From the NCBI RefSeq assembly GCF_042186555.1, contig NC_133326.1, forward strand, positions 100,317,452 through 100,381,451: a stretch of DNA of 64,000 nucleotides, written 5' to 3'. The notes beneath the pieces are model-generated. The model was not told the origin of the DNA and made no database searches. It saw nothing but the letters and a program-made list of their open reading frames with translations. Below, in pieces: positions 11,900 to 23,439 of the stretch. The stretch is from Aquarana catesbeiana. Its lineage: Eukaryota; Chordata; Amphibia; Anura; Ranidae. A program made the position numbers and the translations under genes. Every line of letters starts with the position of its first letter. The stretch's first letter is position 1.

Positions 11900-12385
11900 T
11901 TAAAGCGGAGCTCTACCCAAAAGTGGAAGCTCTGCTTGTTCACACCCCCCCTCCACTGCCACACATGGCACTTTTGGGGGGGGGGGGGATGGAAACCTGT
12001 CAAAACCAGGTACCCGCTCCCACTTCTGGGTAAGATCACCGCACAACAATGCGGCAATCTGATATTTCCGGCCCCTCCTCTTTTCCCCCACTGCCTTCTG
12101 GGAGACACACAGGTCCTAGAAGACAGCGGGAACATTCAGAAAGCACAGCGCGACTTGCGCATACACAGTAGGAGACAGGCTGTGAAGCCGCAAGGCTTCA
12201 TTTCCTGTTTCCCTTAGTAAGGATACCGGCGCCTGCACCTGAAACCGGTGGACGAATCAGCTAGGGGTGCCAACATCACGGGATAGCTGGACAAGTAAGT
12301 GTCCTTATCGTAAAAGTCAGCAGCTACAGTATTTGTAGCTGCTGACTTTTAGATTTTTTTAATACAAGCTTTAACTCCCCTTTAA
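11900..12385. repeat. TTAA-bounded element with AAAGCGGAGCTC end
   Basis: It runs from TTAAAGCGGAGCTCTACC to TAACTCCCCTTTAA with TTAA at both ends. A hairpin AAAAGTCAGCAGCTAC / GTAGCTGCTGACTTTT (12310-12352) lies just inside the right end, a layout like the twin-hairpin family. There is a G10 run near 11976. Open frames on both strands here are GC-rich repeat artefacts. Confidence 0.7.
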
Positions 12386-14228
12386 GCAGCAACAGGTACG
12401 TTTTCCGCTGCTGTTTACATTTACTCTGAGAGCAATTCAATACACATTGTATTTCCACATAATTATTCGATTGAGCAAACCATAATACCAGATTTCGCCA
12501 GTAGGTGGCAATGTAGGATAGACCTTCAATCACAACTTCTGTGGGTGGAAGAAGTCCAAAGCAGAGGATGATTATAAAATCTCATTTTCATCTTCCATAC
12601 ATATGACAGATAAGACATAATATATGGGAATATATGGTGTATGTAATATATGTAGGCAAAGCTTGCAATTTCATCATATTGATCAGTTCGGAAGCTCCAT
12701 GTAGGTCTATATGTAAGGGGGTTCATGGTTGGCTAGATGTTGGTGCCAAAAGGTGCAAGTTCCCACCCCATTTCTGCCCACCTACTGCTGCTGATGCCCT
12801 CTGCTATATTGTGCATGCTGCTGGCTGTAGGTCTGCTCATGACATTCCCAACTGTAGGCCTTAATATTTAGGCATAAAGGAATGTCCACACTCAAAATGC
12901 ATTTTTGTTATATCTGACATCACAATAATCGCACAGAATTCTTTGGTGCTGAACGCCATACACAGGAAAAGACATTCTATAGTTGTTGTTTAGGTGCAGA
13001 ATGGCAGCACATCATTTTGTAAGCCACCTTCCTTCCTTGGGAGCACCACCGAGTTGGGACCATTTGCCCCCCATGTATACTAAGTCCACAGCATTCAGCT
13101 TCTTCCACCAAGTAGAATCAAGGGGTCCTCATGAGTGTATCAGACTCTCTAAATATCCCTTCAATAGCTCTGCCTAGCCAGGCACGCTCATCCCCTAGGT
13201 GTCACCAGTACTCACATCAGAGGAGTCTAGCCTGGCCTAAAAGTCCTCTTGCACCCTGCTCTAGACCATCAGAAGACTGTAAAAAAAGTTACAGCTTGCC
13301 TGGGACTTCAGCCATACAGAGGGCCCTTAGATCAGTAGCCAATTACTTCTTAACAGCTATGGGGTGTTTGGCTCCCATGCCACATCTCACAAGGCCCCTC
13401 CCATCCTGACACTTATATGGGCACTAACCACACCCATGACATCACTTGAGGAGGGACGTCTCTAAAAGGGGAGCTTTCACCAGACTATAACTTTCTCCTT
13501 TGTATACATAATGGGAACAGAGCCACCTAGTGACAGACAAACTTAACTGCAACTGCTATCATATGGGCAGGCAGTGGTAAATGGACTTGTGTCTTCCCAG
13601 ATCTGGACAAAAAAAATGAAAAATGCATCCGTTTCCAATTTTCTGAACCTAAACTTGATGGATTGGAGGTAGGCAAATGTGAACGGACGCAAGTGCATTT
13701 ACAGCACCCCCTCATATAAGGCTATTGTGGGTCAGCCACAATCCACTGTCAAATACTAAAAAGACACGGATGTCACAAAACTGACATCTGTCCTGTTCTG
13801 CTCTGATTCAGCAGGGGATCTGCTCAATAGCATGGAGTGGCCATGTGTTAAAGGACCCTAGAACACAAGAATCGTGTTATATGTTCATCTCTGGATGGTA
13901 TAGGGTCCTGGCAAAACTGTCCCTGATATATCCAATGGTCTCTGTGGAGTGCTAGTGGGGATGCAATCAGAAGGTATGCTCCTGCATCCATGGTGGAAAT
14001 GCCTTCACGTCAGGTAATTTTGGAATAAGGTGAAGGATATGACTGAGAAGGCCACACAATATTCTCTTCTAAACAATCCTCTTGTGGTCTTATTTCATGC
14101 CATCCTAAGGTCTGTTGAAGCCAACAAAAGTTCCCCGTTCCTCACTGCAGTAGCTGCAAAGAGCCTGATACCATTATTGTGATTACAAAGCAGGGTCCCC
14201 GCACTGAGAGACTGGCTTCTCAGTTAGG
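12386..14228. other. Intron sequence, mostly unique
   Basis: No transposon termini or tandem arrays recognised. ORFs of 60-92 codons on both strands show no known motifs. Motifs such as TAGGTGGCAATG (12503) and CCACCTAGTG (13522) hint at old repeat fragments. Confidence 0.4.
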
Positions 14229-14651
14229 GTTCAGACTAGGGATGCACCGATACCAGTTTTTTAAGACCGAATACAAGTACTAATACTTTTTCTCAAGTAC
14301 TCCCCGATACCAATTACCGATACCTATTTTTAGTGTCATGTGACAGTTTTTTTTAGGGCTCATTCACATCATACATACATGAAAACTGTTGAGAAAACCA
14401 CACAGATTTCACTTGCAGAGACATCAGTTTCACATCAGTTTGGGTTTCAGTGAGTTTTTACAGCCTGTTCACATAAGAGTCCTGTGCGATTTCAGTCTGG
14501 TTCAGTTGTGATTTCTGATCTCATACAGTAAAACCTTGGTTTGAGAGTAACTTGGTTTGAGAGCATTTTGCAAGACAAGCAAAATATTTTAATAAACTTT
14601 AACTTGATATACAAGCGATGTCTTGATATACAAGTAGCGTCATGTCTTAAT

Positions 14652-15420
14652 TGAATATAAAAGAGAAGAGAGGCGCCTGTAAGTGTAGCAATACAGTTAC
14701 ATTTAATGAAGGTACAATGTTTAGAAACTCACATGGTTGATGATTAAAACAGGCACATCTTATGCCGCGTACACATGACCGGTTTTGCCGTCGGAATAAA
14801 CCCTGAAGGTTTCTCCGACGGAATTCCGCTCAAGCTGTCTTGCATACACACGGTCACACCAAAGTCCGACCATCCAGAACGCGATGACGTACAACACGTA
14901 CGATGGGACTAGAAAAAGGAAGTTCAATAGCCAGTAGCCAATAGCTTCCATCTCGTACTTCAGAGCATGCGTCATTTTTGGTCTGTCGGAACAGCATACA
15001 GACGAGTGGTTTTCCCGATAAGATTTGGTTCCATCAGAAATATTTAGAACATGTTCTATTTCTAGGTCCATCAGAATTTTCGAAAAAAAGAAGTCCGATG
15101 AGGCATACACACGATCGGAATTAAGTATGCAGGCATCCAAGGTAAATATGTCCACATAGACCATTCTCTGCACCGCCATTGATGTTGTCCCTTCCACGCT
15201 GCGCTCCACGAGTGATTCAAGCCTTGCTTCCAGATCGCTCTACTGCAGGGTTGTCGACCCGATCACTATTGCAGACAAATTTATCCCGGATGCCTGCATA
15301 CTTAGATTTGCCTTGTTTAATCAACAACCATGTGAGTTGCTAATTGTTGTACCTTCATTAAATGTAACCATATTGCTACACTTAGCGTCGCCTCTCTTCT
15401 CTTTTATACTCTGTAGCTCC
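14652..15420. repeat. Foldback element, GAGGCGCC/CTAAGTGTAG family (third level)
   Basis: The left arm (14652-14757: AAGAGAAGAGAGGCGCC, AAGTGTAGCAATA, GTTACATTTAATGAAGGTAC, CACATGGTTGATGATTAA) is mirrored at 15310-15412. A second inner inverted pair is GTATGCAGGCATCC (15125) with GGATGCCTGCATAC (15288). It shares the arm words GAGGCGCCT..TAAGTGTAG with the foldback at 52806-53585. The right boundary may extend to about 15530. Confidence 0.7.
14760..15120. repeat. GTACACACG-terminus element, copy b (innermost level, right end missing)
   Basis: It begins TTATGCCGCGTACACATGACC. It contains the family core GATGACGTAC and GGAAGTTCAATAGCCAGTAG, and the sub-terminal TTGCATACACACGG. The usual GTGTGTACGCGGCA right end is absent; similarity stops near 15120 at ACACACGATCGGAA. 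The 149-codon minus-strand frame 14760-15209 crosses this repeat and is not a gene. Confidence 0.75.
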
Positions 15421-15888
15421 TGCTGGATTTTGCTTCTAATCCCCTTATGGAGGCTTCCATTTGTGGATGGACATATTATGGTTACACAACCTGGTCACAT
15501 TGCTATAATATTTTTATATGGACTATAAACTGAAGGACCTATGAATAAATGGTTGTTGAACGAATAATCTGAGTTTCCATTATTTCTTATGGGGAAATTC
15601 GCTTTGATATACGAGTGCTTTGGATTACAAGCATGCTTCCAGAACAAATTATGCTCGCAATCCAAGGTTTTACTGTACATTACAACTTGCATTGGAATTG
15701 CACATGAACCGCTGAATTAAATCGCACCAAACCAGGCTTTGAAATCGCACTGCAAACCGGCCTGCACATATGTGAACCGAGTCTGAAGCTATCGGTTTTA
15801 GTATCGGAGCATTTGCACGAGTACAAGTACTCATGCAAATGGTTAGTATCGGCTCTGATATTGATATCAGTACAACACTAGTTCAAAC

Positions 15889-17178
15889 CACTATGGAAGC
15901 TGAGGAATGGCTGCAGCACTGCTACTAGCTATTCTAGAAGTCTTGGGTGTTGCAGAATATCAGTCAATCATGATTATTACGGTCCAGGTCTGTTTGGTAG
16001 ATTTTAAATAGCTAGATACAGAGATGCGAGATGACAGAAGAGGTCGTTTCTTTCTGTTTCCCTTCTGTATTCTTCCTCTTTTTGCCTTGATGTATCTGCT
16101 CTTTCTTGTGTTCCTGATTACATGTCATGGGCGTGGATTAATAACGGTTTATCGCTTTGACCTGCAGATCTTTATATTGTATCTGAAGAAGAGTTGTTGT
16201 ATTTGACTTCTGTTGTAATTCCTATAAAGTGGATTTAATTTGGTGATCTCTGTTTGGAAATGATTTCTTATGTTCATTAATGAAATACAGATTTGACAAA
16301 CCCTTTAATACAAAGTGGCATGATATTTTGCTATATACAGTTAACAACATGGAATAAAATTTGGTCAGCGCCGCACACATTTTTTGTTGGAATCCTTTTT
16401 AAGGGTTAATTGTGAAGCAAAAGAACTATTCTGCAGTGCAAACATCTGCTTAAATCTATGTACACTTCTCCAGCTTGTAATAATAAGAATACAGTATAAA
16501 CATTTGTTCTCCTTGACACATGTACTTCTAGAAGTATTTATAGAACCACTGAAAAAAAGATGAAGCCGGGGCTTTGTTGACAGACCATGGACTCATGCAA
16601 AGCACAATTTAAGGCTTTCTTTTTGTTTTTATTCTTGATTGAACCGTTTCACTGCGAGGAAAGGCGCCCCACCCTTGTCTGCATTACCCTCCCCCACACA
16701 CTGCAGTAATTCTAACAGTTCCATCTGTCTGTCTAGTCCTTTCCCTGCAGAAAAGCAAAACTAACATACTTTTATAGAATGGGGGGTAGAGGGAGAACAG
16801 ACATTGAAATGTTTTGTTGATGTTACACATTCACCATTGTAGGGAACGGCCAGTTTAGCAGGTTATGTTTTTTTTTCCGCAAGATTCTTGTCCTTACTCC
16901 TCGAAATGAAAAGAAATGCTTAGCAATATGTGCTCAAATTATATTGATTTATTTGATACACTTTCATTGTCTGACAGTTTGCCAAGCTTTGAAAGTATAT
17001 TTTTATTGTACTTGTCGTGGTTATTTTTGCTCTTAATTTCTTTACCTGGTGCCTTTTTATATGGTTTTTCTTTTTTTTTTTTTTTTTTTAAATCGGTTGA
17101 TAAACAATGTAAGGCCAAAATCAAAAGTGTTACCTGCTGTCTCAATTATAGGGATGTTTGGAACTTGGTAGTACCTTA
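15889..17178. other. Intron sequence, nothing recognised
   Basis: AT-rich, with poly-T runs near 16868 and 17072. ORFs at 16024-16206 and 16916-17182 are low-complexity Phe/Leu-rich translations of T-rich DNA. Confidence 0.4.
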
Positions 17179-17345
17179 CTAAAGCTGGCCATACATGGAT
17201 CGAAATTCGGAAACTTCAGCAGAGACCGTACAAATTTCGATCTATGTATGGGCTGGGAGGTTATACAAAAGTCGATCTACCAATAAACCAGCCATTTAGA
17301 TTTTCTGCGCTCGAGCTATAGCCTGCCCTATAGCACTGATCAGTG
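17179..17345. repeat. GCTGGCCATACATGG hairpin fragment
   Basis: CTAAAGCTGGCCATACATGG and ATCGAAATT pair with AATTTCGATC and TATGTATGGGCTGG by 17258. This is a short hairpin of the GGCCATA family. The part after 17258 may be the rest of the element. Confidence 0.55.
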
Positions 17346-17482
17346 TATTCTGACGGTGGGGAAGCCTCCCCACCATCAGAATACAAAGGCTCCCTGGGGA
17401 GGATTCACCCATCCACCTCAAATGTGTGGATGGGGGAAATTGTGTCTATTTTTTCAAAAAAAAAAAAGAATCATAAACGGCA

Positions 17483-18152
17483 CATGTGTCAAACACAAGG
17501 CCGAATCTGGCCCACCAGGGCATTTCAGGTGGCCCTCGCATCCAGAACTTTTTTTCAGCTGAAACATGGCAGAACTCCGTTCTGGGACTCGTCCTCCTCT
17601 CCCCGCTCAACATTGTCACTTGTAAACACAGAAGCCTTCTGTGTTTACAAGGACAACTTTCCTATTAGCTGCTCACGGCTCTCTCAGATCCCTGCCTACC
17701 CTGCACACTCACGTCAGGGCATGGCAGGGACAGATTCCCACCAGTGATCACCTGGAAGCAAGAGAGAGATGCAGAGCTGCCTACACTGCCAGGAGGTACT
17801 AGAGCACAGTCAGGTGGGCAAGATGCAAGGAAGCTTTTGTGGGGAGAGAGATGTGTGCAGAGGTGGGGAATGATGCAGAGGTCAGAGCTTCAGAGGAGGG
17901 GTGGAACTGAGATGTACACAGACTGTGAAAGAGAGCTGAACCTGCACCTTTGTGCATAGTACACACCTTAACCCTGCACCCGTATGTAGCGCACTCCTCA
18001 ACCCTGCACCCTGTAGACAGTGCACCCCTGAACCCTGCACTCTCTACACCTTGCACTCCTAAACGCTGCATAAATAGTCTTGATACAACTGGCCCTTTGA
18101 GGGCAATCATAATGCTAATGCGGCCCGCAATGAAATTGAGTTTGACACCCCA
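17483..18152. mobile_element. hAT-like element with internal tandem repeat
   Basis: TGTGTCAAACACAAGGCC at the left and AAATTGAGTTTGACACCCC at the right form an imperfect inverted repeat of the GTGTCAAACTCAAGGCC hAT type, as I recall it. Both ends also carry the GGCCC words typical of these elements. About 17958-18070 is a degenerate 25-30 bp tandem repeat built on AACCCTGCACC. No clear 8-bp target duplication was found. Confidence 0.6.
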
Positions 18153-18436
18153 GATCTATGGGCTGCCTAAGACCTAACAGATCACAAATGAGTATATGAC
18201 ACTCTAGTCTGAGTGCATTGGATCTGAGAGCCACTGTTCAAAATCTAATAGGAGTTGCATCTGCAAGTCAAAGATTCTGCCTGCCAACTTCTGTGGTCAT
18301 AGATCCGTGTCTTATATGGGAGTGTTTTATTAGCCTCTGCTTTCCATTGCTGTAAGGTAGGCACCCCCAGCTTAGATCCACATCCTACCCATCAGCTTTT
18401 TGGCAGTAAACAATACGTTGTACTTTATCCAAGGGT

Positions 18437-18600
18437 TTAAGGCCTCATGCACACTGAGTATTTGCTCAGCTTCTCTAAACGCCGTTTCTCCTAGCTGGAG
18501 AAAAACTTCTTAAAATGTGGTAAAAGCCGTGTTTTACACAAGTGGTTATGCACATCCGCTTACGTTTATGCACGTCCGTGCATTTGGCTTTAGTGTATTC
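18437..18600. repeat. CCTCATGCACAC-terminus element fragment
   Basis: TTAAGGCCTCATGCACACTG resembles the end of 25023-26384 (CCAGTGTGCATGAG on the other strand). Inner words AAACGCCG and AAAGCCGTG are of the same kind. The right terminus is not recognised. Confidence 0.4.
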
Positions 18601-18795
18601 TATTGGCTAATATACGAATTTTATCTGGAAGAGAAGGAGAAGGGATTTTATTTTTTATTTTGATTAATTTATTTTGCAGAAGAGATTTACTGAGTGTCTA
18701 CTACTAAAAAAATCTACCTACTAGCAATTTTAAATTAAAGTGTTATAGTCTTTCCCTCAACCATTGCTTAGAACATTAGCAGTCCTTTTGCACAC

Positions 18796-19214
18796 CTATG
18801 CCACGTACACACAGTCGGATTTTCGATGGGAGCTTGTTGTCGGAAATTCTGACCGTGTGTAGGCTCCATCGGACATTTTCCGTCGGAATTTCCGACAAAC
18901 AAAATTTGAGATCTGGATCTCAAATTTTCCAACAACAAAATCCGTTGTCGGAAATTCCGACCGCGTGTACACAATTCTGACACACAAAGTTCCATGCATA
19001 CTCGGAATCAAGCAGAAGAGCTGCACTGGCTATTGAACTTCATTTTTCTCGGCTCGTCGTACGTTTTGTACGTCACCGCGTTCTTGACGTTTGGCATTTC
19101 TGACAACATTTGTGTGACCGTGTGTATGCAAGACAAGTTTGAGCCAACATCCGTCGAGGAAAAAAAAACCTGGATTTTGTTGTCGGAATGTACGATCGTG
19201 TGTACGCAGCATTA
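18796..19214. repeat. GTACACACG-terminus element, copy c
   Basis: It begins CTATGCCACGTACACACAG and ends GATCGTGTGTACGCAGCA. The interior repeats TCGGAAATTCCGAC-type words and ACCGTGTGTA, and carries the core GGCTATTGAACTTC, CTCGTCGTACG. It is the same subfamily as 23017-23403. Overlapping ORFs on both strands are repeat artefacts. Confidence 0.8.
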
Positions 19215-19789
19215 CATTCATTATTCCCTAGGATACAGCTCTCTGCCTATTTTGTAAAGGTTTATCAACATCCAACACACTGTATTTTTCACACGTGCCC
19301 TTTGGGTTCATTTAGTAAGGTAATGTGTGATAAAACACAGTAGCCTATCAGAAACTGTTACACCGATCTGATTAAACTGAAACATGCTGCTACGACTTAC
19401 TGCACATTACACATCATCAGTGCTCTAACCACTGACTTATTTAATACGTCTCATTGTGTTTTTCTAAAGCTCACATAAAGATGAAAGGAAAGCAAAGTTC
19501 CACTTAGCCAAACTAAAATTACATTTACTTTATATTTGTTACATTATCTTATTCACATAGCATAATTTAAAAAGAATGCTGAATACATTTTACTTGCTCT
19601 TTTCTGAAACATCTAAATTGAGTTGATGTTTACTATAATTAACCCAGTCTGTATTGTGCTGACAGATCTCATTATCAATTGTAAACTAGCTGGAACACTG
19701 TCTATCCTAACAAAGGGTTAAAGATCTGGAAGCTGCATTAGATGTTAATGAAAGAAAGCTCAGTGTGTCTCTTTGTCAGTGTGGCCAGA
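19215..19789. other. Intron sequence, nothing recognised
   Basis: AT-rich, without inverted termini or coding signal. Confidence 0.4.
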
Positions 19790-20096
19790 CTAAAGCCCCG
19801 TACACATGGGCCGATATCGGGAGTGTATGTCGAGGTCTGTCTGACCAAAGCTGGCTGTTTGGCCGGCTTTTGTTGGACAAACATTGTGGAAAACCAGCAG
19901 CCGACCGACTCCCTATCAGTGCTCTCCGCCAATGGCGGAGAGCGCTGATCGGAGTGTTCCGGCGGGGGGACGTTCCCCTGTCGGAACACAACAGCTCTGC
20001 GGGGGAGATGTTAGCTGTACTAACTTTCGCATAGTGAAAGATAGATCTTTTTTTTTTTTTTCGTTCAACCCAACTTGTAGTGTGTACCAGGCTTAA
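19790..20096. repeat. CAACCCAxxxxGTTGAAC family element, copy 1
   Basis: It begins CTAAAGCCCCGTACACATGG and ends TGTGTACCAGGCTTAA. It shares with 31889-32257 and 41993-42353 (both in the opposite orientation) the order of ACAACAGCTC, CCAATGG(C), GGAAAACCAGCAGCCG and TCAACCCA. It contains the short hairpin CTCTCCGCCA / TGGCGGAGAG. Confidence 0.75.
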
Positions 20097-20243
20097 GGCC
20101 GACCATAGATTCAAATTCTTACTGGGCAGGCTAAATGTAGCAAGTTTGACCCACCAACTTGAGTAAAACCAGCCTGCTGAATTAACTTGTGACTATTGCA
20201 AGTGGCTGCTACTGATAATCACTGTCTCCTCCCAGCAGGGATG
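20093..20243. repeat. GGCCGACCATAGATTC fragment
   Basis: TTAAGGCCGACCATAGATTC is a left end of the GGCCATA family. It shares its TTAA with the previous element and is truncated by the following twin-hairpin copy. Confidence 0.45.
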
Positions 20244-20602
20244 GCTTCTATGCTACATACTAGCACAATATGAGAATTGAGACTTACCCAAAAACGATTC
20301 CCTCCAGCGGCCCACTGTCACCGCTGACAGGGCTTCCATCTTCACCCAGTCTTCCTTCTGGGCTTGTCGGCTTGACCATATGAATGGCCGAGCCACGATG
20401 AAGTCACTCCCACGTATGCTCACAGGAGCCACAGCCATGGCACAGGGCTGATGCATGTGCCAGTGAGGCCACTGGCTGCAGAAGTAGTATATATCTCCTA
20501 AACAGTGCATGTTTAGGAGATATTCCTTGTACCTAAAGGTAAGCTTTATTATAAGTTTACCTGTAGGTAAAAGTGAGCAAGCTGTTTTTACTGTCGCTTT
20601 AA
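20244..20602. repeat. Twin-hairpin element, copy 2
   Basis: It aligns with 895-1332: CATCTTCACCC(G/A)GTCTTCCTTC, ATATGAATGG, TCACTCCC, then ATATCTCCTAAAC..GTTTAGGAGATAT (about 20488-20523), then ACCTAAAGGTAA..TTACCTGTAGGT (20531-20568), and a right TTAA at 20599-20602. The left end is truncated. Confidence 0.75.
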
Positions 20603-20649
20603 GTTAAAACAGATGTATGATCATTCACATAATGTAATGATAGTCTTTG

Positions 20650-20775
20650 ATCAGGGACCTCATACTTGCCAACTGTCCTGGAATTGCCGGGACAGTCCCG
20701 TGTTTTAGCTAAATGTCCCGCCTTAGTTGTGTGCTGTGGTTCGTCCTGGTTTATTCAGTGGCTGGCTGGACATAC
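20650..20775. repeat. Short GC-rich repeat fragment
   Basis: CATACTTGCCAACTGTCC and CCGGGACAGTCCCG resemble a fragment of a recurrent frog repeat, from memory. No termini are seen. Confidence 0.3.
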
Positions 20776-20885
20776 AGCAAAAAAAACATGTGCCTGGAAT
20801 TTTTTTTTTAAATGTTGACAACTATGATACCTTTGCTGTTACAGTAATTGCCTAGTATAGCTTGTCTCACACAGACAAATAAAAG

Positions 20886-20984
<99 letters not shown>

Positions 20985-21124
20985 GAGAGAGAGAGATATA
21001 GATATATATATAGATAGATATATATAGAGAGAGAGATATAGATATATAGATAGATATAAATATATAGATAGAGAGAGAGAGATATACATATATAATAAAT
21101 ATATATATATATATATATATATAT
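20886..21124. repeat. Compound microsatellite (GT)n-(TA)n-(GA/TAGA)n
   Basis: It starts with about 19 bases of GT, then about 80 bases of almost pure TA, then mixed TAGA/GAGA/TATA blocks with a higher-order repeat of roughly 40-45 bp, then pure TA again. The open frames of Ile/Tyr/Ser repeats here are translation of the microsatellite. Confidence 0.98.
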
Positions 21125-22389
21125 GGATATCAATGGTTTATAACACCAACATCACATCATTATGGACATGAGCCACCGTGTTTTGCTAATACATTTTTTG
21201 TAGCAGCATTGCTTTTTGAATATCACAGACCAACAGGTGAATAGCTATAGCCATGCCATAATCATCCAAAAAAGCTACTTCTGTTCCCTGGAGCTATGGC
21301 AAGAAGTAATGGAAGTTCTGACCCTTTATGTCTGCCATACAGCCCCCAGGATCAGCCTCAGCAAATGAAGGTCTAGGTCTGCAATCGGCTTAGTGTTGCT
21401 GGCATTTACTCATCCAAGAATGAAATTGCTCTTTGCAGTTATGACATCATTATATCACCTGGCTGATGAAGTCTCCAGTAATACAGAAACATTTGATGAC
21501 CTCATTATGGATACTGCAGCTGATTAGAGAAACAGCTGAAAGCTCTAGTCATCAGAATCGCTCATTATTTTTTAATTAGTCACATTGCCAAAATTTTATT
21601 GCTAGCAGCCGTCCTTTAGTTCTGTGCGAGCCTTTCGTGTGTGTTTTCTTATTGTTAAAGCTGCTGCTGGCTTTGTCCCTAGGACATACTGTAAGCTGTA
21701 TTCTGAATCTAGCATAATGTACCATTTGTATGCATTGTACTTGGTGGAGGGAGGACAATCAGTCTGGGGTGCACAATATGGTGAGTGAGTCTTGTTCATA
21801 GACACAGTGGAATAGAAAACAGAAATTGGATTTGTGATTTATTTCATGTAATTGTATCCAGTGTGTAAATTCTCCCCCTAACCATACTCACGTGTCTATT
21901 ACCATTTTATTCTGTACGAGACTTGATGCCTCTAAGTAATGGAAGTGTCTCTTTGTGCCAATTGCTATTTTTTACAGATTCTATTTTTTTTATTAAAAAT
22001 CTCAGTATACACAATATTCATTGAGCTGATAATCACTGCATTATGTCTGTATATGGCAATACTCTTATCCCGTCAGATATAAAGCATTATGTGTGAGAAG
22101 ATCCTCTTATCTGGCAAGACCACAGGCATGCAAATCCTTTGTATGACACTTGTCCAGCCATGTTAGACTTAAATGATAGAGAAAGATAAAATGAGTAGAA
22201 TAATACCCCAGGGGGTCACATATGGTCTACTGAGAGCCACACCTGCTTGAGCATAAAACCCCCTTCCCCCAGTGCTCTCCTATGGAAATTAGATGTTAAA
22301 TCTGACAAATCCTCCTCTGGCCCCAGTCAGGCGCTTCACCAGCACAGCGCTTCTGCAGTGCTATGAATGTGCAAGGTGTTAGAGCCCCT
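21125..22389. other. Intron sequence, nothing recognised
   Basis: No transposon termini or coding signal recognised. Confidence 0.4.
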
Positions 22390-22768
22390 TTAAGCCCCGT
22401 ACACACGATCCGAAAATCGTACGAAAAATGCTGCATTCGAAACGATCGTACGATAATCGGATCGTTAGTAAAGAGCTTTCGAGAGCCGATCAGGACAGTT
22501 CATCCGATATTATTCTATCGGACATGCACGGAAATTTTTTTCGTACGATGCCAGATCATAAGATTTTCGTTTAATCAGTACAGCTGTCATTCGAAAATGC
22601 AATAAAAATGCATTACAACACATGACATCACTTCCGAATTTTTATTCTGTCGTACCAGAATTTTCGTGACTTTAGTAAACTCGTCAGATTCGACGTGAGA
22701 TTAGCATGCAAAAAAAAAAAACGAACGATCATTCGTCCAATAATCGGATCGTGTATACGGGACATTAA
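22390..22768. repeat. GTACACACG-terminus element, copy d (TTAA-bounded)
   Basis: It runs from TTAAGCCCCGTACACACGAT to GATCGTGTATACGGGACATTAA, bounded by TTAA. The arms share CGTACGA, AATCGGATCGT and ATTTTCGT words in inverted register. It is shorter and more AT-rich inside than copies a-c, so a distinct subfamily. Confidence 0.8.
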
Positions 22769-23016
22769 CTGAAAGGTCCTGCCTTTTTGTTAGCAGGTAA
22801 CAGCCCTGTCATTATAGACCCTTTAGCTTTTAAAAATATAGGTGGTGGAGTGAAGGCAGGAGAGGTTGGCCCGTGGAGTGAGCGGAGATGGGTTCCAGTG
22901 AATGGGTTACAGGAACCCTAGATAGAAATAGGTTCCAGTTGATAGCTAGAGATTCCAGGGCAAAACAGATTAGGAGTGACCTCTTGGAAGATACTTTAGT
23001 GAGCACTGGAATACCC

Positions 23017-23403
23017 TAATGCTGCGTACACACGATCGGAAATTTGGCCAGCAAAAGACAGATGAGAGCTTTTGGTCGGAAAATGCGACAGCAAAAGATT
23101 GAGAGCGTGTTCTCAATTTTTTGATTGGAAAAAGTTTCTATCCAAAAATGCGATCGTCTGTAGCAATTCCGAAGCGCAAAATTCCTACGCATGCTCGGAA
23201 ACAATTCAAAGCATGCTCGGAAGCATTGAACTTCATTTTCTCGGCTCGTCGTAGTGTTGTACGTCACCGCATTCTTGACGGTCGAAAGTTCAGCGAACGT
23301 TTGTGTGACCGTGTGTATGCAAGCCAAGCTTGAGCAGAATCCCGTCAGAAAAGCCATCATATCTTTTTTTGACCAAAATCCCGATCGTGTGTACGCGGCA
23401 TAA
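23017..23403. repeat. GTACACACG-terminus element, copy e
   Basis: It begins TAATGCTGCGTACACACGAT and ends ATCGTGTGTACGCGGCATAA. TAA lies at both outer edges. The core GAACTTCATTTTCTCGGCTC and TTGTACGTCACCGC matches copy c almost word for word. The 114-codon minus-strand frame here is repeat-derived. Confidence 0.82.
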
Positions 23404-23439
23404 GAAAGGAAAGATGTTTGTTTTTTTGGAAAAGCATTG

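Larger units (their letters stand above)
14526..15675. mobile_element. Mariner-type non-autonomous element (second level)
   Basis: CAGTAAAACCTTGGTTTGAG at the left is mirrored by CGCAATCCAAGGTTTTACTG at the right. TA flanks both sides (14524-14525 and 15676-15677). Inner words TTGATATACAAG and CTTTGATATACGAG are also in inverted register. The centre is displaced by a foldback element. No transposase frame. Confidence 0.8.
14237..15880. mobile_element. hAT-type element (outer shell of a four-level nest)
   Basis: It begins TAGGGATGCACCGATACC and ends TATCAGTACAACACTA (inverted with mismatches). Flanks are GTTCAGAC (14229-14236) and GTTCAAAC (15881-15888), seven of eight matching, as expected of an aged hAT duplication. 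Both arms repeat ACAAGTACT and CGATAC words. A related 5' end is at 48236. Other elements are inserted inside. Confidence 0.75.

Noticed and set aside
14760..15209. 149-codon minus-strand open frame
   Set aside because: It coincides with a GTACACACG-terminus repeat nested in a foldback; similar frames occur in sister copies by composition only.
20808..21133. Open frames of repeated Ile/Tyr/Ser residues
   Set aside because: Direct translation of the TA/GATA microsatellite.
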